From JAKVAV01 sp047633195 (lineage in GTDB: Bacteria > Bacteroidota > Bacteroidia > Flavobacteriales_D > Cryomorphaceae), in the NCBI GenBank assembly GCA_047633195.1, contig JBLIEU010000002.1, forward strand, positions 91,185 through 155,184: a stretch of DNA of 64,000 nucleotides, given 5' to 3'. Below, piece after piece: positions 51,615-60,269 of the stretch (within the stretch, counting starts at the first letter, position 1; each line of letters begins with the position of its first letter). A program made the position numbers and the translations under genes. The notes under the pieces are model-generated. The model saw only the letters and a list, made by a program, of their open reading frames with translations. It made no database searches and was not told the DNA's origin.

Positions 51615-51979
51615 AACTAGCCATCATAGCACACGATGGGAAGAAGGCCGATATGGTCGCATTCCTGCAAAAAAACAAAGAGTTTTTAATGAGGAAATCG
51701 GTAGATCTCGTTGCTACGGGAACTACTGGGACGCACGTGGAAAGAGCAGGATTAGAAACACAGAAAGTTGCCTCGGGTCCCCTCGGTGGCGATGCTCAAA
51801 TTGCGGCAATGGTTACCGAAGGAAAAATCGACGCAGTCATCTTCTTTCGCGATCCACTTGATAGGCACCCACATGAGCCAGATATCGCTATGCTGATGCG
51901 GATATGTGACGTTCACAATGTACCTTTAGCGACGAACCAAGCTACGGCTGAAATGATAATAAACGGACTAACTAAATAA
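51611..51979 (+). CDS. mgsA: Methylglyoxal synthase
   Basis: Predicted 122 residues, slightly short of the usual 130-150. The family motifs are all there: IAHDGKKADMVAF, TGTTGTHVE, SGPLGGDAQIAAMV (catalytic Asp) and IFFRDPLDRHPHEPDI (His and Asp at the active site). The enzyme turns dihydroxyacetone phosphate into methylglyoxal and phosphate. The start overlaps the amylase stop by 4 bases, so it is part of the maltodextrin operon. Together with pfkA and aldolase it gives a phosphate-releasing bypass of lower glycolysis. Confidence 0.93.
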   Translation: MKLAIIAHDGKKADMVAFLQKNKEFLMRKSVDLVATGTTGTHVERAGLETQKVASGPLGGDAQIAAMVTEGKIDAVIFFRDPLDRHPHEPDIAMLMRICDVHNVPLATNQATAEMIINGLTK

Positions 51980-51987
51980 GAACAAAC

Positions 51988-53052
51988 ATGAGTAAATTCA
52001 GAGCAGGAGTCCTTCACGGACAAGAAGTAACAGACCTTTTTAACTACGCAAACGAAAACGATTTTGCCCTTCCAGCGGTAAACGTGATCGGAACCAATTC
52101 GGTGAACGCGGTCTTGGAGACAGCCAGAGAAGTAAACTCTCCAGTTATCGTTCAATTTTCTAACGGAGGTGGACAATTCTTTGCCGGAAAGGGAATTACT
52201 TCTGAACACCAAAAAGGAGCCATCGCTGGTTCTGTTAGTGGAGCGCTTCACGTGCATGAAATGGCTAAGGCTTATGGAGTGCCTGTTATCCTTCATACAG
52301 ATCACTGTGCGAAGAAATTACTGCCTTGGATAGACGGATTGCTTGATGCAGGAGAAAAGTATTTCGAAGCGAACGGTCAACCGCTTTACAGCTCTCACAT
52401 GCTCGATTTGAGTGAGGAGCCGATTGAAGAGAATATTGGGACTTCTAGCAAATACTTTGAGCGCATGAACAAAATGGGCATGACGATAGAGATCGAACTT
52501 GGAGTAACGGGTGGTGAGGAAGACGGAGTGGACAACAGCGATGTAGACAGCTCAAAACTTTACACTCAGCCAGAAGAAGTAGCTTACGCTTACGAAAAGT
52601 TGAAAGCAATTTCTCCAAACTTTACCGTAGCCGCAGCTTTCGGAAATGTTCATGGAGTGTACAAGCCTGGTAATGTATCCCTAGAGCCGATCATTCTCAA
52701 AAACTCACAAGAGTTTATCCAGAAGAAATTCAACACCGCAGCTCAACCGGTTAATTTCGTTTTCCACGGTGGTTCGGGTTCTTCTCAAGCAGAAATTCGC
52801 GAAGCCATTTCTTACGGAGCCATCAAAATGAATATCGATACGGATATGCAATGGGCTTACTGGGAAGGAGTGAAAAACTACTATAAAGCCAACGAGGGAT
52901 TCCTTCAAACTCAAATTGGAAATCCTGATGGCAGCGACAAGCCAAACAAGAAATTTTACGATCCACGCAATTGGTTGAGAAAAGGAGAGGAGAGTTTTGT
53001 CAAGCGTCTGACTCAGGCTTTTGATGATCTAAACTGCATCAACCGCAACTAG
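51988..53052 (+). CDS. fbaA: Class II fructose-bisphosphate aldolase
   Basis: Predicted 354 residues, zinc-dependent. Landmarks: FALPAVNVIGTNSVNAVLE, HTDHCAKKLLPWIDGLL with zinc-binding His, IEIELGVTGGEEDGVDN, VHGVYKPGN, FHGGSGSSQAEIREAI and MNIDTDMQWAYWEG. Length and order match E. coli FbaA. It splits fructose-1,6-bisphosphate into DHAP and glyceraldehyde-3-phosphate, giving the substrate of mgsA eight bases upstream. It is the last gene of the operon that starts with pfkA. Confidence 0.96.
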   Translation: MSKFRAGVLHGQEVTDLFNYANENDFALPAVNVIGTNSVNAVLETAREVNSPVIVQFSNGGGQFFAGKGITSEHQKGAIAGSVSGALHVHEMAKAYGVPVILHTDHCAKKLLPWIDGLLDAGEKYFEANGQPLYSSHMLDLSEEPIEENIGTSSKYFERMNKMGMTIEIELGVTGGEEDGVDNSDVDSSKLYTQPEEVAYAYEKLKAISPNFTVAAAFGNVHGVYKPGNVSLEPIILKNSQEFIQKKFNTAAQPVNFVFHGGSGSSQAEIREAISYGAIKMNIDTDMQWAYWEGVKNYYKANEGFLQTQIGNPDGSDKPNKKFYDPRNWLRKGEESFVKRLTQAFDDLNCINRN

Positions 53053-53054
53053 TA

Positions 53055-53176
53055 GTTTCTGTCTATCGCTTCCACTAGCTGGGTTCCTCGTGTCGCAAAA
53101 TCAGTCGATGACTCTTGTCAACTCTTGTATTTTGCTCCGTCGAGGTCCTTGCTGCTGAAAGCGCTAATTCAGAAAC
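53055..53176. repeat. Possible decayed copy of the dispersed repeat, with 7-bp end repeats
   Basis: GTTTCTG at 53055-53061 and CAGAAAC at 53170-53176 are a perfect inverted repeat enclosing 108 bases. The left end continues TCTATCGC, like the left end of R5. Similarity to R1-R5 inside is weak, so membership is uncertain. It lies just after fbaA. Confidence 0.25.
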
Positions 53177-53280
53177 CACATGACAACTCTGAGTTTGGAA
53201 TGTTTCCACGAAGTAATTTCCAGTCTTCAGCTGAGCCTAAGCGCCCTTTGGCTCTAAGGAAAAGGACGCGTATTGAAAGA

Positions 53281-53359
53281 GTCCCGAAGGGACGACTTGT
53301 CAAAACATCGGGTGCAACCCGATGTAAATACACGTGCAAGGATTGAACACCGAAGGTGT
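53281..53359. repeat. REP/BIME-like palindromic repeat
   Basis: Three GAA/GCA-looped hairpins in 79 bases: GTCCC-GAA-GGGAC (53281-53293), ACATCGGGT-GCA-ACCCGATGT (53305-53325, perfect 9-bp stem), ACACC-GAA-GGTGT (53347-53359). This arrangement is typical of Bacteroidota extragenic palindromes linked to RAYT-type transposases. No transposase gene is present in the window. The stretch 53177-53280, between this repeat and the decayed one, holds nothing I can support. Confidence 0.6.
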
Positions 53360-53434
53360 GCCTCAAATAAAATTCAGTCTTCTTGTACCTTGTCTCAAAG
53401 CCAAGTAGTACACCATTAAATAAACCGATCTACT

Positions 53435-55081
53435 ATGTTTCCACGTATCGATTTCCAAGAAACGGCTGCGCACAAAGAACTGGAGCGCCACGCCGAAAGG
53501 ATGAAGAATATTCACTTGCGTGAGCTTTTCGCAAAAGATGAAGACCGCTTCAAGAAGTTCACCAAGTGCTTTGAGAATATTTTGCTGGATTACAGCAAAA
53601 ACCGCATTGACGAATCTGTAGTGGAGCAACTGCGAGCCCTTGCGGGTGAATGCAAACTCGACGAGGCAATCGAAGCTTTCTTCAGTGGTGAACACATCAA
53701 CGAAACTGAAGACCGCCCCGTAATGCACACTGCCCTTCGTTATCGAGGAGACGATCCCGTGATGATTGATGGAAAGGACGTGATGCCCGATGTTCGAAAG
53801 GTGTTGGCTCACATGAAGTCCTTTTCTGAAAAGGTAATCAGCGGTGCGTGGAAAGGTTATTCGGGTCTGGAAATCACCGACGTGGTGAACATCGGAATTG
53901 GTGGTTCTGATTTGGGTCCCGTGATGGTGACGGAAGCCTTGAAGCCTTATTCTTCTCGTTTGAACCTGCACTTCGTGAGCAATGTAGATGGAACGCACAT
54001 TGCAGAAACGCTGAAAGATTTAAATGCTGAAACTACTTTGTTCATCATTGCTTCGAAAACGTTTACCACTCAGGAAACCATGACCAATGCCCGCACGGCA
54101 AAAGCGTGGTTCTTGACCAATGGTGGTTCTTCGCCGGCCGTGGCAAAGCACTTTGTAGCGCTCTCTACCAATGCTGAAGGAGTGTCAGCTTTTGGTATCG
54201 ATACCGCTAACATGTTTCAGTTTTGGAATTGGGTAGGGGGAAGATATTCTCTTTGGTCGGCTATTGGCCTGTCCATATGCTTGGGAGTCGGTTTCGAAAA
54301 TTTCGAAAAACTTCTTCAGGGCGCGGGCTCAATGGATGACCACTTTCGCAGGGAAAAGTCGAATAGTATGCCCGGTATTTTAGCGCTGCTCGGGATTTGG
54401 TACAACAACTATTTCGGTGCGGCCAGTCAAGCCATCTTGCCATACGATCAATACATGCATCGATTTGCCGCCTATTTCCAGCAAGGAGATATGGAGAGCA
54501 ACGGCAAGTCGACCACTCGAAACGGAAAGAAAGTGGACTACGAAACGGGTCCCATCATTTGGGGTGAACCCGGAACCAACGGTCAACACGCGTTTTACCA
54601 ATTGATTCACCAAGGAACCAAATTGATTCCCTGCGATTTTATTGCTCCTGCCATCAGTCAAAACCCCATAGGAGACCATCATCCGAAACTTCTCGCCAAC
54701 TATTTCGCTCAAACAGAAGCCTTGATGAAAGGTAAGACTGAAGCAGAGGCCAAAGAAGAACTACAAGCTGAAGGACTTACAGGAGCAGCCTTGGAAGAAT
54801 TGCTTCCTCATAAAGTTTTCGAAGGGAATCGGCCGACTAACTCAATTCTTGTAAAGGAAATTGATCCCCACACTCTTGGAAGTCTTCTTGCGATGTACGA
54901 GCACAAGATTTTTGTCCAAGGGGTTATTTGGAATGTTTTCTCGTTCGACCAATGGGGAGTAGAGCTTGGAAAAGTGCTTGCTAAAAATATTCTTCCAGAG
55001 CTTGAAAACGATGATCCGATTGACTCGCATGATGCCAGTACTAACGGGTTAATCAATTCCTACAAGGCCATGAGAAACTAG
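53435..55081 (+). CDS. pgi: Glucose-6-phosphate isomerase
   Basis: Predicted 548 residues, the normal length of the long PGI form. Motifs include NIGIGGSDLGPVMVTEAL, SKTFTTQETMTNA, the signature VGGRYSLWSAIGLSI (about 268-282), GEPGTNGQHAFYQLIHQG and the C-terminal VFSFDQWGVELGK. It interconverts glucose-6-phosphate and fructose-6-phosphate, the step between pgmB/kinase products and pfkA. It is separated from fbaA by 382 bases with repeats, so it probably has its own promoter. Confidence 0.97.
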   Translation: MFPRIDFQETAAHKELERHAERMKNIHLRELFAKDEDRFKKFTKCFENILLDYSKNRIDESVVEQLRALAGECKLDEAIEAFFSGEHINETEDRPVMHTALRYRGDDPVMIDGKDVMPDVRKVLAHMKSFSEKVISGAWKGYSGLEITDVVNIGIGGSDLGPVMVTEALKPYSSRLNLHFVSNVDGTHIAETLKDLNAETTLFIIASKTFTTQETMTNARTAKAWFLTNGGSSPAVAKHFVALSTNAEGVSAFGIDTANMFQFWNWVGGRYSLWSAIGLSICLGVGFENFEKLLQGAGSMDDHFRREKSNSMPGILALLGIWYNNYFGAASQAILPYDQYMHRFAAYFQQGDMESNGKSTTRNGKKVDYETGPIIWGEPGTNGQHAFYQLIHQGTKLIPCDFIAPAISQNPIGDHHPKLLANYFAQTEALMKGKTEAEAKEELQAEGLTGAALEELLPHKVFEGNRPTNSILVKEIDPHTLGSLLAMYEHKIFVQGVIWNVFSFDQWGVELGKVLAKNILPELENDDPIDSHDASTNGLINSYKAMRN

Positions 55082-55163
55082 GCCTGTTAGGCCTCTTCCG
55101 AAACTTAAAGTGAATTCATACCGTACAGCAGTTCGCCCCTGAGGGCAAGAAACTTCTTTTACT

Positions 55164-56612
55164 ATGAAAAAAACTTTACTTCCTTTAGCATGTATGGTTA
55201 TCATAACCAGCGCTTTTGCTCAAGTTGAGAACGGTGATTTTGAGAATTGGAATACACTCATTTTGTTCGAACAACCATTTATGGAGTTCGACGCTATTAG
55301 TTCTAGCTACGAAATTTTTGTTGAGACTGGCCAGACCAATGTCACACAAGTCGTACATGAAGATGGCTCAGCCATTCGGTTAGAAAATATTGAAATAGAA
55401 GATGAGGTAATGCCTGCTTTTTACCTTTTGGGTGAAGCTCCTGATCAAGACGGAGAAGACCTCGTTTTCCCAGGTGGATTAACTGCTTCGGATCCCAACG
55501 TAACGGGTATTTCGGTAGATATGAGTTATGAATTTCTTGGTGAAGCATTGGGATTCGTAATTGTACAATTTAAATCGAACGGCGTGCCAGTAGGCCCAGG
55601 AACGATGGGAACCGGTACTTTCTTCTATCCAATGACTGGACAGCAAGACTGGGGAAACGTGGTATTCGATTTCGGGACAACCATCGACACGCAATACGAT
55701 CAGGTTGTTATCGGATTTGCAACGGCAGATTTGATAGGAAGCGATAGTGAATTTGCTGTGGGGTCGTGGATGGAAATTGACAATTTGTCATTTATCAATT
55801 CAACCGACGAAATTCCCAACAGTGATTTTGAAGTTTGGGCTCAAGTACCTCCTGTGTTTTACCCAATGAAAGTAGATGTTGAAATAGATCTTCTCAATCC
55901 AACTTATATTCAATCTGCGGATGCTTCAGACGGACAATTCGCTCTAGGGTTGATTACTCGCGATATTGACGGATTTGCTGAGCCAACCAAAGCTATGCTT
56001 GGAATCATTCAGGTTGCAGGCGGTGTGCCTACAATTGACCTCAACGACGAACATTCGCTGTTGAGCTTTGATTACAAATATTTGGCTGAGAATGATTTGG
56101 CTGAAGCTGTAATCACATTTTATCAAGAATCAGAAGAATCGCTACTGCCTGTATATGGTAAAGTGATAGATCTTGAACCCAATAGTTCTTATGAATCTAT
56201 TGAATACTCATTTTTAGAAGATCTTGAAGAGAATTTCGTCTCGGCAACTAAAATGTCAATTGAGTTTTCTTCGAGTAAAGAAGACGGAAACCCCGAGGTG
56301 AATAGTGTTCTTCTTTTGGATAATGTGGAGGTTTCAGGTACTCTAAGGATCTTCACTGCGCTAAGGATTACTGAACCTTATCAAGTAACTTCCTTTCCTA
56401 ATCCAACTATGGGGCGAGTGACTTTCGATCTGGGAATTGTCGCAACTGGATTTTATCGGGTGTACAATACTCAAGGCTATCAAATCGATTTGGTAAACTT
56501 TCAAGAGAAAAGACAAATGACGCACAACCTTTACGGAACGCCATCAGGTCAATACACCTTCCGCTTTTACCATGAAATCGGAACTAGAGTGGCACGTGTA
56601 ATAAAAAACTAG
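55164..56612 (+). CDS. Secreted T9SS protein with two PCMD-like domains
   Basis: Predicted 482 residues. A signal peptide ends near residue 19 (SAFAQ). The mature part has two beta-rich units, each beginning with the same signature: VENGDFENWNT (about residue 20) and IPNSDFEVWAQ (about 218), as in Bacteroidota putative carbohydrate-binding/metabolism (PCMD-like) domains. A T9SS sorting domain occupies the last 80 residues (SFPNPTMGRVTFDLG, GFYRVYNTQGYQI, ending RVIKN). It sits between pgi and the MFS gene in the sugar region, which suggests surface glycan binding, but no substrate can be named. A terminator follows. Confidence 0.78.
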   Translation: MKKTLLPLACMVIITSAFAQVENGDFENWNTLILFEQPFMEFDAISSSYEIFVETGQTNVTQVVHEDGSAIRLENIEIEDEVMPAFYLLGEAPDQDGEDLVFPGGLTASDPNVTGISVDMSYEFLGEALGFVIVQFKSNGVPVGPGTMGTGTFFYPMTGQQDWGNVVFDFGTTIDTQYDQVVIGFATADLIGSDSEFAVGSWMEIDNLSFINSTDEIPNSDFEVWAQVPPVFYPMKVDVEIDLLNPTYIQSADASDGQFALGLITRDIDGFAEPTKAMLGIIQVAGGVPTIDLNDEHSLLSFDYKYLAENDLAEAVITFYQESEESLLPVYGKVIDLEPNSSYESIEYSFLEDLEENFVSATKMSIEFSSSKEDGNPEVNSVLLLDNVEVSGTLRIFTALRITEPYQVTSFPNPTMGRVTFDLGIVATGFYRVYNTQGYQIDLVNFQEKRQMTHNLYGTPSGQYTFRFYHEIGTRVARVIKN

Positions 56613-56631
56613 AGAAAACAACCATTATTGC

Positions 56632-56664
56632 AAGGCGGTATCCGACATGGGTACCGCCTTTTTT
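56632..56664 (+). terminator. Terminator after the T9SS PCMD-like gene
   Basis: Stem AAGGCGGTA / TACCGCCTT with an 11-base loop, followed by TTTTTG, 20 bases after the stop codon. Confidence 0.8.
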
Positions 56665-56666
56665 GT

Positions 56667-56687
56667 TTAGTGTTAATTCGACACCAA
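56667..56687. promoter_or_regulatory. Candidate operator 2 (21-bp palindrome) before the MFS gene
   Basis: TTAGTGT-TAATTCG-ACACCAA, the same 7+7+7 layout as operator 1, with one mismatch between the half-sites. It lies just upstream of a near-consensus -7 element TATATTTC at 56697-56704, over the -33 region, 41-61 bases before the ATG. Confidence 0.55.
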
Positions 56688-56727
56688 TGTTTTTTCTATA
56701 TTTCACCACACAACAAAATGGAGTTTT

Positions 56728-58263
56728 ATGGGAGCCAAGCCTAAGTTAAGTTTTTGGGAAATTTGGAACATGAGTTTTGGATTCCTTGGAATCCAGTTCG
56801 GATTCGCATTGCAAAATGCCAACGTTAGTCGAATTTTTGAAACGCTTGGAGCCAATAAAGAGGCACTGCCTATCTTGTGGCTAGCCGCTCCCGTTACGGG
56901 TCTTTTGGTTCAGCCAATTGTAGGATACTACAGTGATCGCACTTGGAATAAGCTCGGACGAAGACGGCCTTTCTTTTTGGCTGGAGCCATTCTAGCTTCT
57001 ATCGCTTTGGTGTTTATGCCGAATAGCGGTGTATTGTGGGTAGCAGCAGGTATGCTCTGGTTGATGGATGGTTCCATTAATATTTCCATGGAACCATTTA
57101 GGGCTTTCGTAGGCGATATGCTTCCCGATGAACAGCGCACGAAGGGTTTTGCTATGCAGAGCTTTTTTATAGGCACAGGTGCTGTAATTGCTTCCATGCT
57201 TCCGTGGATATTCACCAATTGGTTCGGTGTAAGCAATACCGCTCCAGAAGGTCAAATCGCTGATTCTGTAAAGTGGTCTTTCTACATCGGTGCCCTTGCT
57301 TTTATGGGTGCAGTGTTATGGACTATTTTTAAAACAAAGGAATATCCGCCAGAGGATATGGAGGCCTTTCTAAAAGAAAAGGAAGAGAACAAAGGCGTTT
57401 TTACAGGACTGAAGAATTCGTTTCTCGGAATTTTCCAAATGCCCAAGACGATGGCTCGACTGTCATTGGTGCAGTTTTTTTCTTGGTTTGCCCTCTTTGC
57501 CATGTGGATTTATACCACCTCTGGAATTACCAGTCACATCTACGACATGAACTTATCGGGAGGCGAAATAGAATTGCTTCAAGAGGCTTTTGAGTCGAAT
57601 TCGATGGCATTGGAATCGAAAAAAGCCGATCAGATTACTGCCGATTTTCAAGAGTATACGGGAACGAGAAGCGAAACAGGTTTAGTCAGTGTCAACGTCA
57701 ACTTCGCCAAGTTTTTTATTGATGAAGACAAATTGTTGAAGTTTGACATTACTCCCCAGATGGAGGAGCGCTTAATTGAAATCCGACAAACCTACAACAC
57801 CGGCGCCGATTGGGTAGGGGTGCTCTTTGCTGTTTACAATGGTGTAGCCGCTTTGGTGGCCTTTCTGCTACCCGTTTTAGCAAAAGCAACCAACCGAAAA
57901 ATAACACATCTAGTGTGTCTCGTTGCAGGAGGTTTTGGGCTTATTTCGGTGTTTTTTATTAGTGACCCAAATATGCTGATATTCTCAATGGTTGGTGTGG
58001 GCATCGCTTGGGCAAGTATACTCAGTATGCCCTATGCCATGCTGGCGGGTGCCCTTCCGGCAAACAAGATGGGCTACTACATGGGGGTTTTCAACTTCTT
58101 TATCGTGATTCCACAAATCGTGGCGGCTGGAATTTTGGGATTTCTCTTAAGCACTTTTTTCGGGAATGAATCTATTTACGCGCTCATCCTTGGTGGAGTC
58201 ACCATGATTTTAGCAGGATTTTTAACGTTACTTGTTAAAGACACTGATGAAGCTAAGGCATAA
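56728..58263 (+). CDS. MFS sugar transporter (maltose-type)
   Basis: Predicted 511-residue inner-membrane protein with about 12 membrane segments. The N-terminal half carries GFLGIQFGFALQNANVSRIFETLG and the loop motif GYYSDRTWNKLGRRRPFFLAGA, with RxGRR-type basic loop of the GPH/SUC-like sugar transporters. A longer soluble loop (about 215-330) is inserted between the halves. MFS proteins next to GH65 phosphorylase, pgmB and amylase in Flavobacteriia are taken to import maltose or maltodextrin; here this is inference from context. Preceded by candidate operator 2. Its end overlaps the convergent amylase gene by 11 bases. Confidence 0.85.
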   Translation: MGAKPKLSFWEIWNMSFGFLGIQFGFALQNANVSRIFETLGANKEALPILWLAAPVTGLLVQPIVGYYSDRTWNKLGRRRPFFLAGAILASIALVFMPNSGVLWVAAGMLWLMDGSINISMEPFRAFVGDMLPDEQRTKGFAMQSFFIGTGAVIASMLPWIFTNWFGVSNTAPEGQIADSVKWSFYIGALAFMGAVLWTIFKTKEYPPEDMEAFLKEKEENKGVFTGLKNSFLGIFQMPKTMARLSLVQFFSWFALFAMWIYTTSGITSHIYDMNLSGGEIELLQEAFESNSMALESKKADQITADFQEYTGTRSETGLVSVNVNFAKFFIDEDKLLKFDITPQMEERLIEIRQTYNTGADWVGVLFAVYNGVAALVAFLLPVLAKATNRKITHLVCLVAGGFGLISVFFISDPNMLIFSMVGVGIAWASILSMPYAMLAGALPANKMGYYMGVFNFFIVIPQIVAAGILGFLLSTFFGNESIYALILGGVTMILAGFLTLLVKDTDEAKA

Positions 58264-60139
58264 CGGGTAATACTTCAAAAATCTTAAAACTCTTCGGTGC
58301 GTGCAGAAACTCTTCAGGGATCCGTGCTGACTCGCCAGTAATGGCATCGAGTAATGCTCTTCTAATTTCACCTCCATTCAGAAATTGCGCATACTTAGCA
58401 GATTTCGACATCAGTTCCTTATCTGAAGTATTCACTGCTACCATAAAAACTTGATCATCCGTATAACGGAAGTAAACGTACAATCCATCAACGGGAACGT
58501 ATTGAGTTGTCTCGCCGGAGTGCAAGGCTTCATTCGCTTGACGCAAATCGGCCAATGACTTGATATAATCGAAGGCTTCATTTTCTAAGTCTGTTCTTCC
58601 GTCAGCAGAAAACTTATCCAAACTATCAGTGGGCCAGCCTCCCATAAAATCTTCTCGAATCTTGCCGTGGCCGTCTGTTTCACTCATGAGAACTTCAGTG
58701 CCATAGTAAAGACTCGGAATGCCTCTCATGGTCATCAGCATGCCAATGCCCATCTTGAACTTGTTAAAATCCTTTCCTACTACACCGTTGAATCTGGCCA
58801 AATCATGGTTGTCCAAAAAGGTTACCATCTTTTCTGGATGTTCATACACGTAGTCTTTAGCCAAAGTGTAATAAACCTTTGCGATGCCTCCTGTCCAACT
58901 TTGACCTTGGTTCATCGCTTCGTTTACGGCGTAGTGCAATTGAAAATCCGTTAATCCATCGAGGTAGTTCGGCTCAGGGCCCATGGCATCTCCCAGAAAC
59001 CAAGCTTGCACTGGTATCCCGTGCACCCACGTTTCCGCGAATAGAAAAAGATCGGGAAATGCATCGTTCAGGGCTTTGCCCCATGCTCTCATAAAATCTT
59101 GATCGGGGTAAGCATAGGTGTCGATGCGAAGAGCTTCTATCCCAAATTCTTCCACCCACCAAATGGATTGCTGGATGAAATAAGCTGCAACATGACTGTT
59201 CTTTTGATTGAGATCGGGCATGTGCTTGTCGAACCAGCCATCGGTCATTTTGTCTCTATCAAAATCCGATGCATAAGGATCCATCAAAGCAGGAGCGCGG
59301 TAATTCGTTTTGAAATACTCACCGTGAAAGTGGAACCAACTGCTGTCGGGAATATCGGTAAAGAGGTGATGCTCGTTTCCAATATGGTTATAGACCACAT
59401 CCATTACCATCTTCATATCCCGGGACTTCAGTGAATCCATCAAGGTTTTAAAAAGCGCATTGCTGCCAAAACGCTGATCAATCTTATAATGATCGGTAAT
59501 GGCGTATCCGTGATAGGATTCATGTGGTTGATCATTTTCCAAAAGCGGATTGGGCCAGAGCGCGGTCGTACCCAATTCTTGAATAAAATCAAGATGATCT
59601 ATAATTCCTTGAATATCGCCACCATGTCGCCCGTATGGTTCAGAACGGTCAATTCCCACTTGGGTCATTCCTTCAAAACTATCGTTGGTCTCATCCCCGT
59701 TTGCAAATCGATCGGGAGTAACCAGGTAGATGAGGTCTTTTCCCGAAAGACCTCTTTCTGCTTCTTGACGTGCCTTCAACTCATATTCAAAAGAAAATTT
59801 TCCAGCTTTGCCGCTAGAAGTAAACTTCAATATTTGTGGCTTTGCAGTTTGGCCAATCTCCAAATGCAAAATCAAATAGTTCGGATTTGGCAGCTTGGTC
59901 GTATTTGTAAGCCGTACACCATCTCCTTGTTTTTTTAGCTCAAAATCATTGCCCCCAATGTTTTCTTTGTGAATCAGGATTTCAAGATTTTCATTCGGCA
60001 TATTGACCCACCAATGTGGAGGTTCTATGGAGTAATCAGTATTTTTATTTAATTGAAGAGTTTTGGCTTCTAGGGTGTTTCCAAAAAGAAGAGTGAACGC
60101 AAAAGCTGTGAATCCAATCGTGATAATATTTTTAATCAT
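58253..60139 (-). CDS. SusA-like GH13 neopullulanase/cyclomaltodextrinase
   Basis: Predicted 628 residues with a signal peptide (about 1-25, cut after LEA). The N-terminal domain begins IEPPHWWVNMPNENLEILIH, the cyclomaltodextrinase N-terminal beta-domain pattern of Bacteroidota neopullulanases. Barrel motifs: RFANGDETNDSFEGM, VMDVVYNHIGNEH, Asp340 in ALRIDTYAYP, Glu369 in FAETWVHG and Asp446 in FLDNHDLARF. It is probably periplasmic and degrades maltodextrins or pullulan fragments. The start faces the starch-binding T9SS gene with divergent -7 elements and candidate operator 3 between. Confidence 0.92.
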   Translation of the reverse strand: MIKNIITIGFTAFAFTLLFGNTLEAKTLQLNKNTDYSIEPPHWWVNMPNENLEILIHKENIGGNDFELKKQGDGVRLTNTTKLPNPNYLILHLEIGQTAKPQILKFTSSGKAGKFSFEYELKARQEAERGLSGKDLIYLVTPDRFANGDETNDSFEGMTQVGIDRSEPYGRHGGDIQGIIDHLDFIQELGTTALWPNPLLENDQPHESYHGYAITDHYKIDQRFGSNALFKTLMDSLKSRDMKMVMDVVYNHIGNEHHLFTDIPDSSWFHFHGEYFKTNYRAPALMDPYASDFDRDKMTDGWFDKHMPDLNQKNSHVAAYFIQQSIWWVEEFGIEALRIDTYAYPDQDFMRAWGKALNDAFPDLFLFAETWVHGIPVQAWFLGDAMGPEPNYLDGLTDFQLHYAVNEAMNQGQSWTGGIAKVYYTLAKDYVYEHPEKMVTFLDNHDLARFNGVVGKDFNKFKMGIGMLMTMRGIPSLYYGTEVLMSETDGHGKIREDFMGGWPTDSLDKFSADGRTDLENEAFDYIKSLADLRQANEALHSGETTQYVPVDGLYVYFRYTDDQVFMVAVNTSDKELMSKSAKYAQFLNGGEIRRALLDAITGESARIPEEFLHAPKSFKIFEVLPVMP

Positions 60140-60201
60140 TTGATTATCAGTTGCTGGGGGTTAAACCTGACGAAAATCAGTTTCTGTTTTTTCAAGGGTA
60201 T

Positions 60202-60220
60202 CAAAATTACGCTAATTTTG
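60202..60220. promoter_or_regulatory. Back-to-back divergent -7 elements (amylase and starch-binding genes)
   Basis: CAAAATTA-CGC-TAATTTTG is a perfect 8-bp inverted repeat around 3 bases. Read minus it gives TAATTTTG (-7 for the GH13 gene), read plus TAATTTTG at 60213-60220 (-7 for the T9SS gene). Both fit TAnnTTTG. T-rich runs about 18-19 bases upstream of each may serve as -33. Confidence 0.6.
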
Positions 60221-60241
60221 TTAGTGTAAAAAGAACAATAA
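60221..60241. promoter_or_regulatory. Candidate operator 3 (21-bp palindrome)
   Basis: TTAGTGT-AAAAAGA-ACAATAA, one mismatch between half-sites. It directly follows the plus-strand -7 element, covering the expected start point of the T9SS gene transcript, and overlaps the -33 region of the divergent GH13 promoter. This position fits repression of both. Confidence 0.55.
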
Positions 60242-60269
60242 CTCTATTCAAACCTTAAAATTTAATAAC

